Source: Dehalococcoidia bacterium
GTDB lineage: Bacteria; Chloroflexota; Dehalococcoidia; JAENJB01
Reading direction: 5' to 3'
NCBI GenBank assembly: GCA_016844565.1
Contig: JAENJB010000001.1
Coordinates: 1-45,218, forward strand
DNA length: 45,218 nt
Shown: in pieces, positions 29,938 through 39,856 of the stretch
Position numbering within the stretch: the first letter of the stretch is position 1
Layout: the number at the start of each line of letters is the position of its first letter
The notes under the pieces: generated by a model
The model's database searches: none
What the model saw: only the letters and a program-made list of their open reading frames with translations
Told to the model about the DNA's origin: nothing
Made by a program: the position numbers and the translations under genes

Positions 29938-30360
29938 ATGGGCGTAAAGAAACGGTTCGCCGTCATCGAGCACACGGCGGATATCGGCATCGTGGCCTAC
30001 GGCTCTGACCTCAAGGAGGCCTTCGCCAACGCCGCTTACGGTTTCTTCAGTCTGATCACCGAGCCCCGCAGGATAAGGGCGTCTCTCGAACGCGAGGTAG
30101 AGGTCCGGGCGGAGGACCTGGAGGGCCTGATAGTCGCCTGGCTCGGCGAGTTCATCTACCTTTTCGATGTGGAGCAACTCCTCTTCAAGAAGTTTGTCAT
30201 CGAGGAGCTCAGCGAGACCCATCTGAAGGCCACGGTCCATGGCGAGAAGGTCGATCTACAGAGGCACCGCCTGAAGCTCGGCATAAAGGCGGTCACCCGC
30301 CACCAGCTTAGCGTTGTCGCCAGGGACGGGGTGGAAGCCAGGGTAATCTTCGATATCTGA
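29938..30360 (+). CDS. archease, RtcB activating protein
   Basis: A 140-residue archease. FAVIEHTADIGIVAYGSDLKE near the N-terminus carries the conserved His and Asp residues, LIVAWLGEFIYLFDVEQLLF is the central helix and HRLKLGIKAVTRHQL the usual lysine-rich segment before the C-terminal strand. Archease speeds guanylylation of RtcB and lets it turn over many times. ATG 29938 overlaps an in-frame GTG at 29935. A TATAAT at 29907-29912 suggests its own promoter. The rtcB gene follows 9 nt downstream. Confidence 0.93.
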   Translation: MGVKKRFAVIEHTADIGIVAYGSDLKEAFANAAYGFFSLITEPRRIRASLEREVEVRAEDLEGLIVAWLGEFIYLFDVEQLLFKKFVIEELSETHLKATVHGEKVDLQRHRLKLGIKAVTRHQLSVVARDGVEARVIFDI

Positions 30361-30369
30361 GGTGTAGAG

Positions 30370-31830
30370 ATGTCACCGCGCTGGGAAGGGAAGCTGAGGA
30401 GAATAGACGACTACCGATGGGAGATACCCAGGAGCTACAAGGCCGGGATGCGCGTCCCCGGCATTGTGTACGCCAGCGAGGAGATGCTGGAGACCATCCG
30501 CGAGGAACAGGCGATGGAGCAGGTAGTTAACGTAGCCTTTCTGCCCGGGATCGAGTGCTGTTCACTGGCCATGCCCGACATCCACTGGGGTTACGGCTTC
30601 CCCATTGGCGGGGTGGCGGCCACGAGGGTGAAGGACGGCGTGGTGTCGCCCGGCGGAGTGGGCTTCGATATCAACTGCGGCGTGCGCATGCTGCGTACCA
30701 ACCTGACGGCGGACGAGGTCAAACCCAGGATGGAGGAACTGGTGAACGCCCTGTTCTATGCCATCCCCTCCGGTGTGGGCGCGGAGGGAAAGCTGAGGGT
30801 CAGTGAGAAGGAGCTGGACCAGGTGCTGGTCAAGGGCGCCCGCTGGGCGGTAGAAAAGGGGTTGGGCCTGGCCGAGGACCTGGCGGTCTGCGAGGAGGAG
30901 GGCGCCATGAAGGGGGCTGACCCCGGTAAGGTGAGTGCGCGGGCCAAGGCGCGGGGCAAGCCCCAGCTCGGCACGGTCGGTTCGGGCAACCACTTCGCCG
31001 AGGTCCAGGAGGTGGTCGAAATCTTCGAGCCGGACATGGCGAAGGTCATGGGCATACAGCACGTGGGGCAGGTGACCGTCATGGTGCACAGCGGCTCGCG
31101 CGGGCTGGGACATCAGGTGTGCACCGACTATCTTGAGGTCATGGGGCGGGCTATCAGCCGCTACGGCATCAGCCTTCCCGACCGGCAGCTGGCATGCGCT
31201 CCCGTGGAGTCGCCGGAGGGGCAGGACTATCTGGCGGCGATGGCGGCGGCGGCGAACTACGCCTGGACGAACCGCCATTGCATGGCGCACTGGGTGAGGG
31301 AGACATTCGCCAGGGTGCTGGGCAGGAGCGAGGTATCCCTGGGAATGAGGGTTATCTATGACGTGGCCCACAACATAGCCAAGATGGAGAAGCATGTGAT
31401 TGACGGTGAGAGGGTCTCCCTCTGCGTGCACCGCAAGGGCGCCACCAGGGCTTTCCCACCGGGACATCCGGACATACCGGACGTCTACAAGAAGATAGGA
31501 CAGCCGGTGCTCATCCCCGGGGACATGGGGCGCTACTCTTTTCTGGCGGTGGGCACCGAGAGGGCGTTGAAGGACACCTGGGGCTCCACCTGCCACGGCG
31601 CCGGGCGGAGGCTGAGCCGCGGCGCGGCCAAGCGAAGCCTGAAGGGTGTGAACATCGCCCAGCGGCTGCGGGACAAGGGCATCCTTGTGCGGGCGACGAG
31701 CATGGGAGAGCTGGCGGAAGAGGCATCGGAGGCCTATAAGGACGTGGCCCAGGTGGTGGAAGTTACCCACCAGGCGGGCATCTCCCGCAACGTCGCCAGG
31801 ATGCGCCCGCTGGGGGTGGTGAAGGGGTAG
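30370..31830 (+). CDS. rtcB: RNA-splicing ligase RtcB
   Basis: A 486-residue GTP- and Mn-dependent ligase that joins 2',3'-cyclic phosphate or 3'-phosphate ends to 5'-OH RNA. MPDIHWGYGFPIGGVAA is a metal-site region, GGVGFDINCGVRMLRT has the metal-binding Asp/Cys, VGSGNHFAEVQEV and HSGSRGLGHQV supply metal histidines. The guanylylated histidine is H409 in STCHGAGR. Length and motif order are normal. GAGGTG precedes ATG. With archease upstream this is a complete RNA-repair operon. In bacteria such operons repair tRNA or rRNA cut by stress nucleases, and a HicA ribonuclease gene lies just downstream. Confidence 0.96.
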   Translation: MSPRWEGKLRRIDDYRWEIPRSYKAGMRVPGIVYASEEMLETIREEQAMEQVVNVAFLPGIECCSLAMPDIHWGYGFPIGGVAATRVKDGVVSPGGVGFDINCGVRMLRTNLTADEVKPRMEELVNALFYAIPSGVGAEGKLRVSEKELDQVLVKGARWAVEKGLGLAEDLAVCEEEGAMKGADPGKVSARAKARGKPQLGTVGSGNHFAEVQEVVEIFEPDMAKVMGIQHVGQVTVMVHSGSRGLGHQVCTDYLEVMGRAISRYGISLPDRQLACAPVESPEGQDYLAAMAAAANYAWTNRHCMAHWVRETFARVLGRSEVSLGMRVIYDVAHNIAKMEKHVIDGERVSLCVHRKGATRAFPPGHPDIPDVYKKIGQPVLIPGDMGRYSFLAVGTERALKDTWGSTCHGAGRRLSRGAAKRSLKGVNIAQRLRDKGILVRATSMGELAEEASEAYKDVAQVVEVTHQAGISRNVARMRPLGVVKG

Positions 31831-31907
31831 GGCTACGCCTGAGGACGTGGAAGAAAGGTTGGTTGGTGAGAGCGAAAATGTGATAATGGGATGAAGGGAG
31901 AAAGAAG

Positions 31908-32114
31908 ATGAAGTTTCTTGTTACTATTTTTCAGGACGAGGATGGGATGTTCGTCGCCGAATGTCCCTCTATTCCTGGCTGCATAAGTCAGGGCAGGACA
32001 GAAGAAGAGGCTGAGAGAAACATTCGAGAGGCAATCAAGGTATGTCTGGAGGTGAGGGCCGAGAGAGGCATGCCACTGACAGTGAACGTCCGCCAGGTGG
32101 AAGTTGCTGTCTGA
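31908..32114 (+). CDS. hicB: HicB-type antitoxin (short)
   Basis: A 68-residue HicB-like domain. KFLVTIFQDEDGMFVAECPS and IPGCISQGRTEEEAERNIREAI give the partial RNase H-like fold of HicB. The usual C-terminal DNA-binding extension is missing, so it may only neutralise HicA by contact. AAGGGAGAAAG precedes the ATG. The stop overlaps the hicA ATG by one base. Confidence 0.88.
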   Translation: MKFLVTIFQDEDGMFVAECPSIPGCISQGRTEEEAERNIREAIKVCLEVRAERGMPLTVNVRQVEVAV

Positions 32115-32341
32115 TGCCTGAGGTGCCCGTACTTAGGCCCCAGGAAGTTGTAAAAGTTTTCAAGAAGCTGGGTTGGGAGGCCGTCAGGCAACGAGGCAGT
32201 CATATCATCATGGTGAAGGAAGGGCACATAGCTACGCTTTCAGTGCCCAACCATGAGGAGGTAGCGCGGGGCACCTTGCGCACTTTGATTGCGAGGGCAG
32301 GGATGACCGTGGAGGAGTTCCTGAAAGCGCTGTCCAAATAG
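32114..32341 (+). CDS. hicA: HicA-type mRNA interferase toxin
   Basis: A 75-residue HicA with double-stranded RNA-binding-like fold. LRPQEVVKVFKKLGWEAVRQ and RGSHIIMVKEG carry the catalytic histidine in GSHIIM; HEEVARGTLRTLIARAGMT is the second half. HicA cleaves mRNA independently of ribosomes. Order hicB-hicA with a 1-nt overlap (TGATG). The ATG start at 32114 is preferred over longer frames that overlap hicB. It lies 283 nt after rtcB. Confidence 0.9.
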   Translation: MPEVPVLRPQEVVKVFKKLGWEAVRQRGSHIIMVKEGHIATLSVPNHEEVARGTLRTLIARAGMTVEEFLKALSK

Positions 32342-32376
32342 CTTCGAACAATGAACGCAGTCCTTGAGGTGGCAGA

Positions 32377-32694
32377 ATGAGAAAGGCGATATATTTGGCA
32401 ATCCTTCTCATCGTGGCAGCGTCCATTGCGGCTCCAGCCAGTTGCGGCGGGCTCGCCGGCCCGGGTAAGGACATCATCTCCGTGACCGGCACGGTGAAAT
32501 TCATCGAGCTCGAGGGCGGATTTTACGGGATAGCCGGCGACGACGGTAAGAACTATGACCCCATCAATCTGGCCCAGGACTTCCGGCAGGATGGCATGCG
32601 GGTGCGATTTGAAGCGAAAGTGCGGACAGACATGGCCAGCACCCGCCAGTGGGGCGCGCTGGTCGAGATAACCCGAATCTCGAAGCTGAAATAG
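32377..32694 (+). CDS. small exported protein with OB-like domain
   Basis: A 105-residue protein with a signal peptide (hydrophobic about 4-19) and a Cys at about 23 in APASCGG, so it may be a lipoprotein. The mature domain GTVKFIELEGGFYGIAGDDG, then KNYDPINLAQDF and FEAKVRTDMASTRQWGALVEI, looks like a small beta-barrel (OB-like) domain. This pattern is common in short hypothetical exported proteins; I cannot assign a function. It follows hicA by 35 nt but is probably separate. Confidence 0.75.
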   Translation: MRKAIYLAILLIVAASIAAPASCGGLAGPGKDIISVTGTVKFIELEGGFYGIAGDDGKNYDPINLAQDFRQDGMRVRFEAKVRTDMASTRQWGALVEITRISKLK

Positions 32695-32852
32695 GGCTGC
32701 TTGGCGGGAGAAGCCTGCCGCGACGCCTCTGATTGCATTCTCTGAGACGCTCCTCTATGATAGGCGGTATTCTGGCGGCGAGTCCCGTCCCGGAGGGTAG
32801 CCGGGTGTAAGAGGTGAAAGGGACTGCCGGCCTTATCCGATGAGTTGCAGCG

Positions 32853-33917
32853 ATGCCGTCTGACAGTGAAGACAGGGTACGGGGTCAACACCCACCCGAT
32901 TGCACCTGTTTCGCGTGCGCCAAGAAAAGGCGCGAAAGCCTCCGTGACGCGGAAGAGCCGCTCTCGTCGGCGCGCCGCATGCCGTTGGGGGCAAGGGAGC
33001 CGAAAGCCGCCGGCGAACGGCTCGCGGGCTACCGCCTGTCCGACATCCTGCCCAAAGTGGGTCTGAATCTCGTTATCCTGGCCGGCCTGGGCGCCCTGGT
33101 CCGGTACGGCTATCTCCTGTTCACCCACGAGCTTGGCCCTTTGCGCGGCTCAATCCTCTTCATACTCGGCATCGCCGCCTGGGTCGGAGTGATATGGCTG
33201 GTACGCCGGCGGTACCGCTACGCGCCGCCCGGCTTTGTGCTGACCACATCCCTGACCGTCGCGGTTCTCCTGATCATGACCTTCGCCGGAGTTGAGCCGC
33301 TGGCTGCCTTCAAGGACAACCTGCTCGGGAAGGAGCGGCCGACCGCACCGGCCGCCCTGGCGGCGCCGCCACCGCCAAGTTCACCGGAGGCGCCACCACC
33401 GACGGAAACACCGGAGGCCCTGAGCCTCTTCGAAAAGGATGTCTTTGACCTCATCAATAACCAGAGATACTACGTGGGCGTGCCGCGTACCCGGTGGGAT
33501 GACAGCCTATACGCGGCCTCGAAAGGGCACACTCAAAACATGGCCAACCAGGGGCAGCCTTCGCACTCGCCGGAGGGCGGTCCCTACTGGGAAAACGTCT
33601 TCTTCATGGCGCAGGGCTACGAACGCTACACCAATAAGGAACTGGCCAAGCTCATCGGCGAAGCCTGGGTGGCCAGCCCGATACACAAAGCGTGGCTGCT
33701 GCACGAGCCGCTTGAGCATTCCGCCGTGAGCATTGTCAAAACCCAGAAGAGCGTCTTTGTCTCCTGGACCATCTGGACGAGCGAAGTTGGTGAGAGACCT
33801 TTCACGGTCACGAAGGCTGAGGGGGAGTGGATGCAGGAGACAGGAGGCGCAACACCCTGGTCGGAGTGGCTGATAAAGAAGGGGTACTTCGGGGCAAACC
33901 CGGCTCTCGTGTGGTGA
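32853..33917 (+). CDS. membrane-anchored CAP/SCP-domain protein with N-terminal Cys/His cluster
   Basis: A 354-residue protein. The N-terminus contains HPPDCTCFACAKKRR, a possible zinc knuckle. Three hydrophobic segments (about 70-90, 97-118 and 126-148) anchor it, then a Pro/Ala-rich linker (165-190). The C-terminal CAP domain (195-340) has FEKDVFDLINNQR, WDDSLYAASKGHTQNMANQG, HSPEGGPYWENVFFMAQG and EAWVASPIHKAWLLHEPLEH, the usual signature. The two CAP histidines and acids appear in SHSPEG and LEHSAV. Bacterial CAP proteins are poorly understood. Start codon: ATG 32853. No clear operon partner. Confidence 0.82.
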   Translation: MPSDSEDRVRGQHPPDCTCFACAKKRRESLRDAEEPLSSARRMPLGAREPKAAGERLAGYRLSDILPKVGLNLVILAGLGALVRYGYLLFTHELGPLRGSILFILGIAAWVGVIWLVRRRYRYAPPGFVLTTSLTVAVLLIMTFAGVEPLAAFKDNLLGKERPTAPAALAAPPPPSSPEAPPPTETPEALSLFEKDVFDLINNQRYYVGVPRTRWDDSLYAASKGHTQNMANQGQPSHSPEGGPYWENVFFMAQGYERYTNKELAKLIGEAWVASPIHKAWLLHEPLEHSAVSIVKTQKSVFVSWTIWTSEVGERPFTVTKAEGEWMQETGGATPWSEWLIKKGYFGANPALVW

Positions 33918-34002
33918 GAGAAATGCTGCGCGCTATCCCGGGTATCCGGGAGTTCATCGGTGTAGATGAGTGATGCCGAGGATAGCTATACCGCCTCACA
34001 GT

Positions 34003-34950
34003 TTAGACTTCTCTTTGGTACTGCACCCAGGTGAGCATCTTGCGGAAGCCTACCGACTCGTAGAGCTTGGTGGCGCCAGTGGGGTTGTCGGCCTCCACGC
34101 CGAGCAGGGCCGTCTCCACGCCGGCGGCCTTGAGACGGTTCAGTCCCGCCAGCAGCATCGCCCGCCCCAGTCCCATCTTGCGAAACTCGCGGCGCGCGCC
34201 CAGCAGGCTGACCCAGCCCTCCTTTCCTCCTGTCTGCGGCTTCTCCTCCGTCATACCCTGGCGGCAGAGGCAGAAGGCGGCGAAGGCGCCGTCCGGCGCC
34301 ACAGCGAGCAGGTCGAGCCCCGGTTCGTAGAACGGGGCCGACAGCCTTCGCCGGTACTCCTCGATGGTCAGGCGGGCCGTGCGCTGGCTCTCCGCAAACG
34401 TCTCGTTGTGCATCGCTACCCACGCCTCAGCCTCCGCTTCCCCTGCCGGGGCGCGCAGCTTGAAGCCATCCGGTAGCTGCGGCTCGGGCAACTCGTCCAG
34501 CCGCCGCGCCATCATGAACATATAGCCTGCAACGGTGAAGCCGCTTTTTTTCAACAGGGAGTTGCGATAGGACTCGTCGTCACGCGCCTGAGTAACCAGC
34601 CTGGCACGAATGCCCTTCTCTTGCCCAGCCGCCCGCATCCGCGCCACGGCCCACTCAATGATGCGGTCTCCGAGGTCGCTGCCGCGCGCCGCGGGATGGA
34701 CGCTGAACCCGAGCCAGCCTTCGATGCCTTCCGGCGACGGACGTATGGCCTGGATGTTGGCGAAGCCGGCCAGCTTGCCGTCGTCATCCTCCCACAGGGA
34801 TATGAACTCCGGCGCGGGTGCCTGGAGGGAGTGGCGAAGGCCGTCCACGGAGACGCCGAAGCCCAGCCTGTCGGCCTCTTCACAGGCGTTGAGGAGATCG
34901 GCGAGCGGTTGCAGGTCTGCTTCCCCGGCGTAGGGACGCTGATGAATCAT
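34003..34950 (-). CDS. tandem GNAT-domain N-acetyltransferase (mycothiol synthase-like layout)
   Basis: A 315-residue protein with two GNAT domains. The first (about 1-145) has WLGFSVHPAARGSDLGDRII, the second (about 165-315) WVSLLGARREFRKMGLGRAML and NPTGATKLYESVGFRKM. The R/Q-x-x-G-x-G/A acetyl-CoA loop is intact in the C-terminal domain (RKMGLGRA) and degenerate in the N-terminal one (RGSDLGDR). This two-domain shape resembles MshD, but the substrate is unknown. ATG 34950 has GGGAGGAGAAACG upstream. A family A/D repeat and a palindrome lie between it and uvrA. Confidence 0.85.
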   Translation of the reverse strand: MIHQRPYAGEADLQPLADLLNACEEADRLGFGVSVDGLRHSLQAPAPEFISLWEDDDGKLAGFANIQAIRPSPEGIEGWLGFSVHPAARGSDLGDRIIEWAVARMRAAGQEKGIRARLVTQARDDESYRNSLLKKSGFTVAGYMFMMARRLDELPEPQLPDGFKLRAPAGEAEAEAWVAMHNETFAESQRTARLTIEEYRRRLSAPFYEPGLDLLAVAPDGAFAAFCLCRQGMTEEKPQTGGKEGWVSLLGARREFRKMGLGRAMLLAGLNRLKAAGVETALLGVEADNPTGATKLYESVGFRKMLTWVQYQREV

Positions 34951-34997
34951 CGTTTCTCCTCCCGAATCCGACATTACAATACCGGCCAGAAATATCG

Positions 34998-35136
34998 TGT
35001 CATTGCGAGCCCTTGGACAGGCTCAGAGCCTGCCCTGAGTTGGCCGAAGGGATAAACTCCGCGAAGCAATCTCCGGGCTCCTACTACCCAGAGCCGTGTG
35101 AGATTGCTTCGTCGCCTCCGGCTCCTCGCAATGACA
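34998..35136. repeat. family A repeat with family D element nested inside
   Basis: TGTCATTGCGAGCCCTTGGAC leads into TTGGACAGGCTCAGAGCC and CCTGCCCTGAGTTGGCCGAAGG (family D), then GCGAAGCAATCTCC and the same right half as copy 3 (14732), ending CTCGCAATGACA. It shows one repeat inside another. Confidence 0.88.
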
Positions 35137-35147
35137 GAGGGGGACGG

Positions 35148-35181
35148 ATGGCTTCGTCCCGACATGTCGGGACGAAGCCAT
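35148..35181. repeat. perfect 34-nt palindrome downstream of uvrA
   Basis: ATGGCTTCGTCCCGACA (35148-35164) is followed directly by its reverse complement TGTCGGGACGAAGCCAT (35165-35181). It begins six bases beyond the uvrA stop codon. No T-run follows on the uvrA strand. It may stabilise the mRNA 3' end or bind a dimeric protein. Confidence 0.9.
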
Positions 35182-35187
35182 GACACG

Positions 35188-38076
<2,889 letters not shown>

Positions 38077-38129
38077 AGCTATAAAAATGAGAGACAGGGT
38101 GAGACTGAGTGTACCGAGACTATGCAGGA

Positions 38130-38158
38130 ATTATACCATTCGGCGGCATATCGGACAA
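38130..38158 (-). promoter_or_regulatory. uvrA promoter
   Basis: On the minus strand TTGTCC (38158-38153), 17-nt spacer, perfect TATAAT (38135-38130), about 54 nt before the uvrA ATG. No LexA-type box is evident. Confidence 0.65.
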
Positions 38159-38177
38159 AAAAAGCCCGCTGAAGCTA

Positions 38178-38206
38178 TTGACATTCGACATCTAATATTT
38201 TATCCT
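38178..38206 (+). promoter_or_regulatory. promoter of the DUF5679-like gene
   Basis: Perfect TTGACA (38178-38183), 17-nt spacer, TATCCT (38201-38206) with an AT-rich stretch after it. Transcription would begin near 38213, about 26 nt before the start codon. It is divergent from uvrA. Confidence 0.7.
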
Positions 38207-38238
38207 CTATACATATATATTCAAATAGGAGGGGAACC

Positions 38239-38379
38239 ATGCAAGCATATTGTATGAAATGCCGCACCAAGAGGGAAATGAGGAACGCCAAGGCCATAAC
38301 CATGAAGAATGGCAAGCCGGCCACCCAGGGCTTGTGTCCGGTTTGCGGCACCAAGCTGTTCAGAATAGGCAAAAGCTAA
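38239..38379 (+). CDS. 46-residue zinc-ribbon protein (DUF5679-like)
   Basis: A tiny basic protein: MQAYCMKCRTKREM at the start and GLCPVCGTKLFRIGK near the end give two CxxC pairs (C5/C8 and C33/C36), a classic zinc ribbon. AKAITMKNGKPATQG lies between them. It matches the DUF5679 pattern, a family of unknown function with resemblance to zinc ribbons of DNA-binding and topoisomerase proteins. AGGAGGGG is an excellent ribosome-binding site. It has its own promoter and a long hairpin terminator, so it is an independent, probably well-expressed gene. Confidence 0.88.
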   Translation: MQAYCMKCRTKREMRNAKAITMKNGKPATQGLCPVCGTKLFRIGKS

Positions 38380-38426
38380 GGCTTCTCCCAGACCAGGGAG
38401 ACCGGGTATAGCACTATTATCGAGTG

Positions 38427-38478
38427 GACTGGGGTCCCTTTAAGGTAAAGGCGCCCCAGTCCCGCGTTGTTATTTTTT
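38427..38478 (+). terminator. intrinsic terminator after the DUF5679-like gene
   Basis: GACTGGGG (38427-38434) pairs with CCCCAGTC (38454-38461). An inner stem CCTTTA (38437-38442) / TAAAGG (38446-38451) continues it. A T-rich run TATTTTTT follows at about 38471-38478. Confidence 0.75.
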
Positions 38479-38560
38479 GTATCCGCACGCCTAACTTTTT
38501 GCTCGCCTCCCCGTTGTATATGTTAGGTTGTTTCAGTGTGCAAAAAGCAGGAGGAGACGA

Positions 38561-39667
38561 ATGAAGATTTTCAGGTATTATGTAGTCGTTGCTCTGGTGG
38601 TATTCGGGCTGGTGGTCACCGCCTGCGCTGCCCCACCAAAGTCAGGGCCAGCGCCGCAACAGCCGTCAGCAACGCCCCCCACTCCCTCAGCCCCACAGCT
38701 CACCCGTGAACAGCAGTTGATTGAAGGGGCCAAGAAAGAAGGACAGGTCGTCTTCTGGACCCATAGCTGGCTTGACTCTGAAGACTCTTTCAAGAAGGCC
38801 TTTCAGGCGAAATATCCTTTCCTCAAGCTGACTACATGGGAAGGTTCGCCGGCGGACATCGACCGGGTGGTTGAGGAGGCCAAGGTGGGCAAGCACAACA
38901 TTGATGTGGCCATCTACCCCGACGTCAACCTACCACCCTGGCTCGACAACGGCATCCTCCTCGACTACGAGTGGCCCGAGACAAAGGGGTGGGTCGGCCA
39001 ACCCGCTCACAATTTCTGGAGAATCATCAGCGTCGCGCCTATGGGCCCCGTGTATAACACCAAGCTGCTCAGCGCGGCCGAGGCCCCGACGACCTATGCC
39101 GCGATGAAGGATGCCAAGTGGCGTGGGAGGTCGCTCATCTCCACCTCGGGGCATGTGACCCCCCTGATCACCGGATACTTCATGGGCGGAGGAAAGCTGG
39201 ACTGGGAACAATCGGTCAAGTTCTGGAAGGACGTGGTGGATACCGCCAGGCCGAGGACCGTACGCGGCTTCACCGCTCCACTGGAGCTGGTCTCCGCCGG
39301 GGAGATGCCCCTCTTCATGTGGTCCTCCTTCAAGTCCACGGTCCGCTACATCTGGATGGGGGCGCCCCTGGGCATGGCCGGTCCCAAGACCACCTCCGGC
39401 ACCAACGATTCTATCGTCGTGATGAAGAACGCGCCTCATCCAAATGCCGCCAAGCTCCTGGCCGACTTCTTCACCTCCGAAGGGCTGATTACCTACGCGG
39501 ACAAGAACGCCGCCTGGGTCCCGCACCCGGAGCTGGGCAAGCGGGCGAAGATGAACCAGGAGATGACGAAATGGGGGTTCGAGGTGATGGTCCTGCCGCA
39601 AGACGTGATGACCATCCCAAACATGAACAGGGCGCTGGAGTTCTGGACCAAGGAACTGTTGCGCTGA
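38561..39667 (+). CDS. extracellular solute-binding protein, Fe3+/thiamine/2-AEP ABC type (lipoprotein)
   Basis: A 368-residue lipoprotein. A hydrophobic signal (about 6-20) ends VVTAC, the lipidated Cys near 22. A Pro/Ser/Ala linker follows. The mature part is a family 1 binding protein (AfuA/PotD-like): TREQQLIEGAKKEGQVVFW, KAFQAKYPFLKLTTWEG, NIDVAIYPDVNLPPWLDNG and NAAKLLADFFTSEGL. The ligand could be ferric ion, thiamine, polyamine or phosphonate; no Tyr cluster diagnostic for ferric ion is clear. AGGAGGAGACGA precedes the ATG. The permease follows after a 113-nt family A repeat; no ATPase gene is present. Confidence 0.9.
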   Translation: MKIFRYYVVVALVVFGLVVTACAAPPKSGPAPQQPSATPPTPSAPQLTREQQLIEGAKKEGQVVFWTHSWLDSEDSFKKAFQAKYPFLKLTTWEGSPADIDRVVEEAKVGKHNIDVAIYPDVNLPPWLDNGILLDYEWPETKGWVGQPAHNFWRIISVAPMGPVYNTKLLSAAEAPTTYAAMKDAKWRGRSLISTSGHVTPLITGYFMGGGKLDWEQSVKFWKDVVDTARPRTVRGFTAPLELVSAGEMPLFMWSSFKSTVRYIWMGAPLGMAGPKTTSGTNDSIVVMKNAPHPNAAKLLADFFTSEGLITYADKNAAWVPHPELGKRAKMNQEMTKWGFEVMVLPQDVMTIPNMNRALEFWTKELLR

Positions 39668-39702
39668 TAGACTTCCTTCTACGTCCGTCCTGTTGCTGTT
39701 CC

Positions 39703-39815
39703 GTCATTGCGAGCCCTTCGCCGAAGGCTCAGGATGAACTCCGCGAAGCAATCTCATAACGTCTGCTTGGGATTGCCGCGTCGTCCCGATTTCATCGGGA
39801 TTCCTCGCAATGACA
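39703..39815. repeat. family A/D repeat inside the ABC-importer operon
   Basis: GTCATTGCGAGCCCTTCGCC, then the family D-like CGAAGGCTCAGGATGAAC, GCGAAGCAATCTC, CCCGATTTCATCGGG and CTCGCAATGACA. It separates the binding protein gene from the permease gene. Confidence 0.88.
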
Positions 39816-39856
39816 AGAGGGTTAACAAACAGTATCTATAGTCTGGAGGGCGTGCC

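Noticed and set aside
30562..31770. 402-codon frame antisense to rtcB
   Set aside because: High GC and codon bias leave the opposite strand open; no recognisable motif, whereas RtcB is complete.
38130..38238. LexA box controlling uvrA
   Set aside because: I looked for a paired SOS-type inverted repeat near the promoter and saw none convincing.
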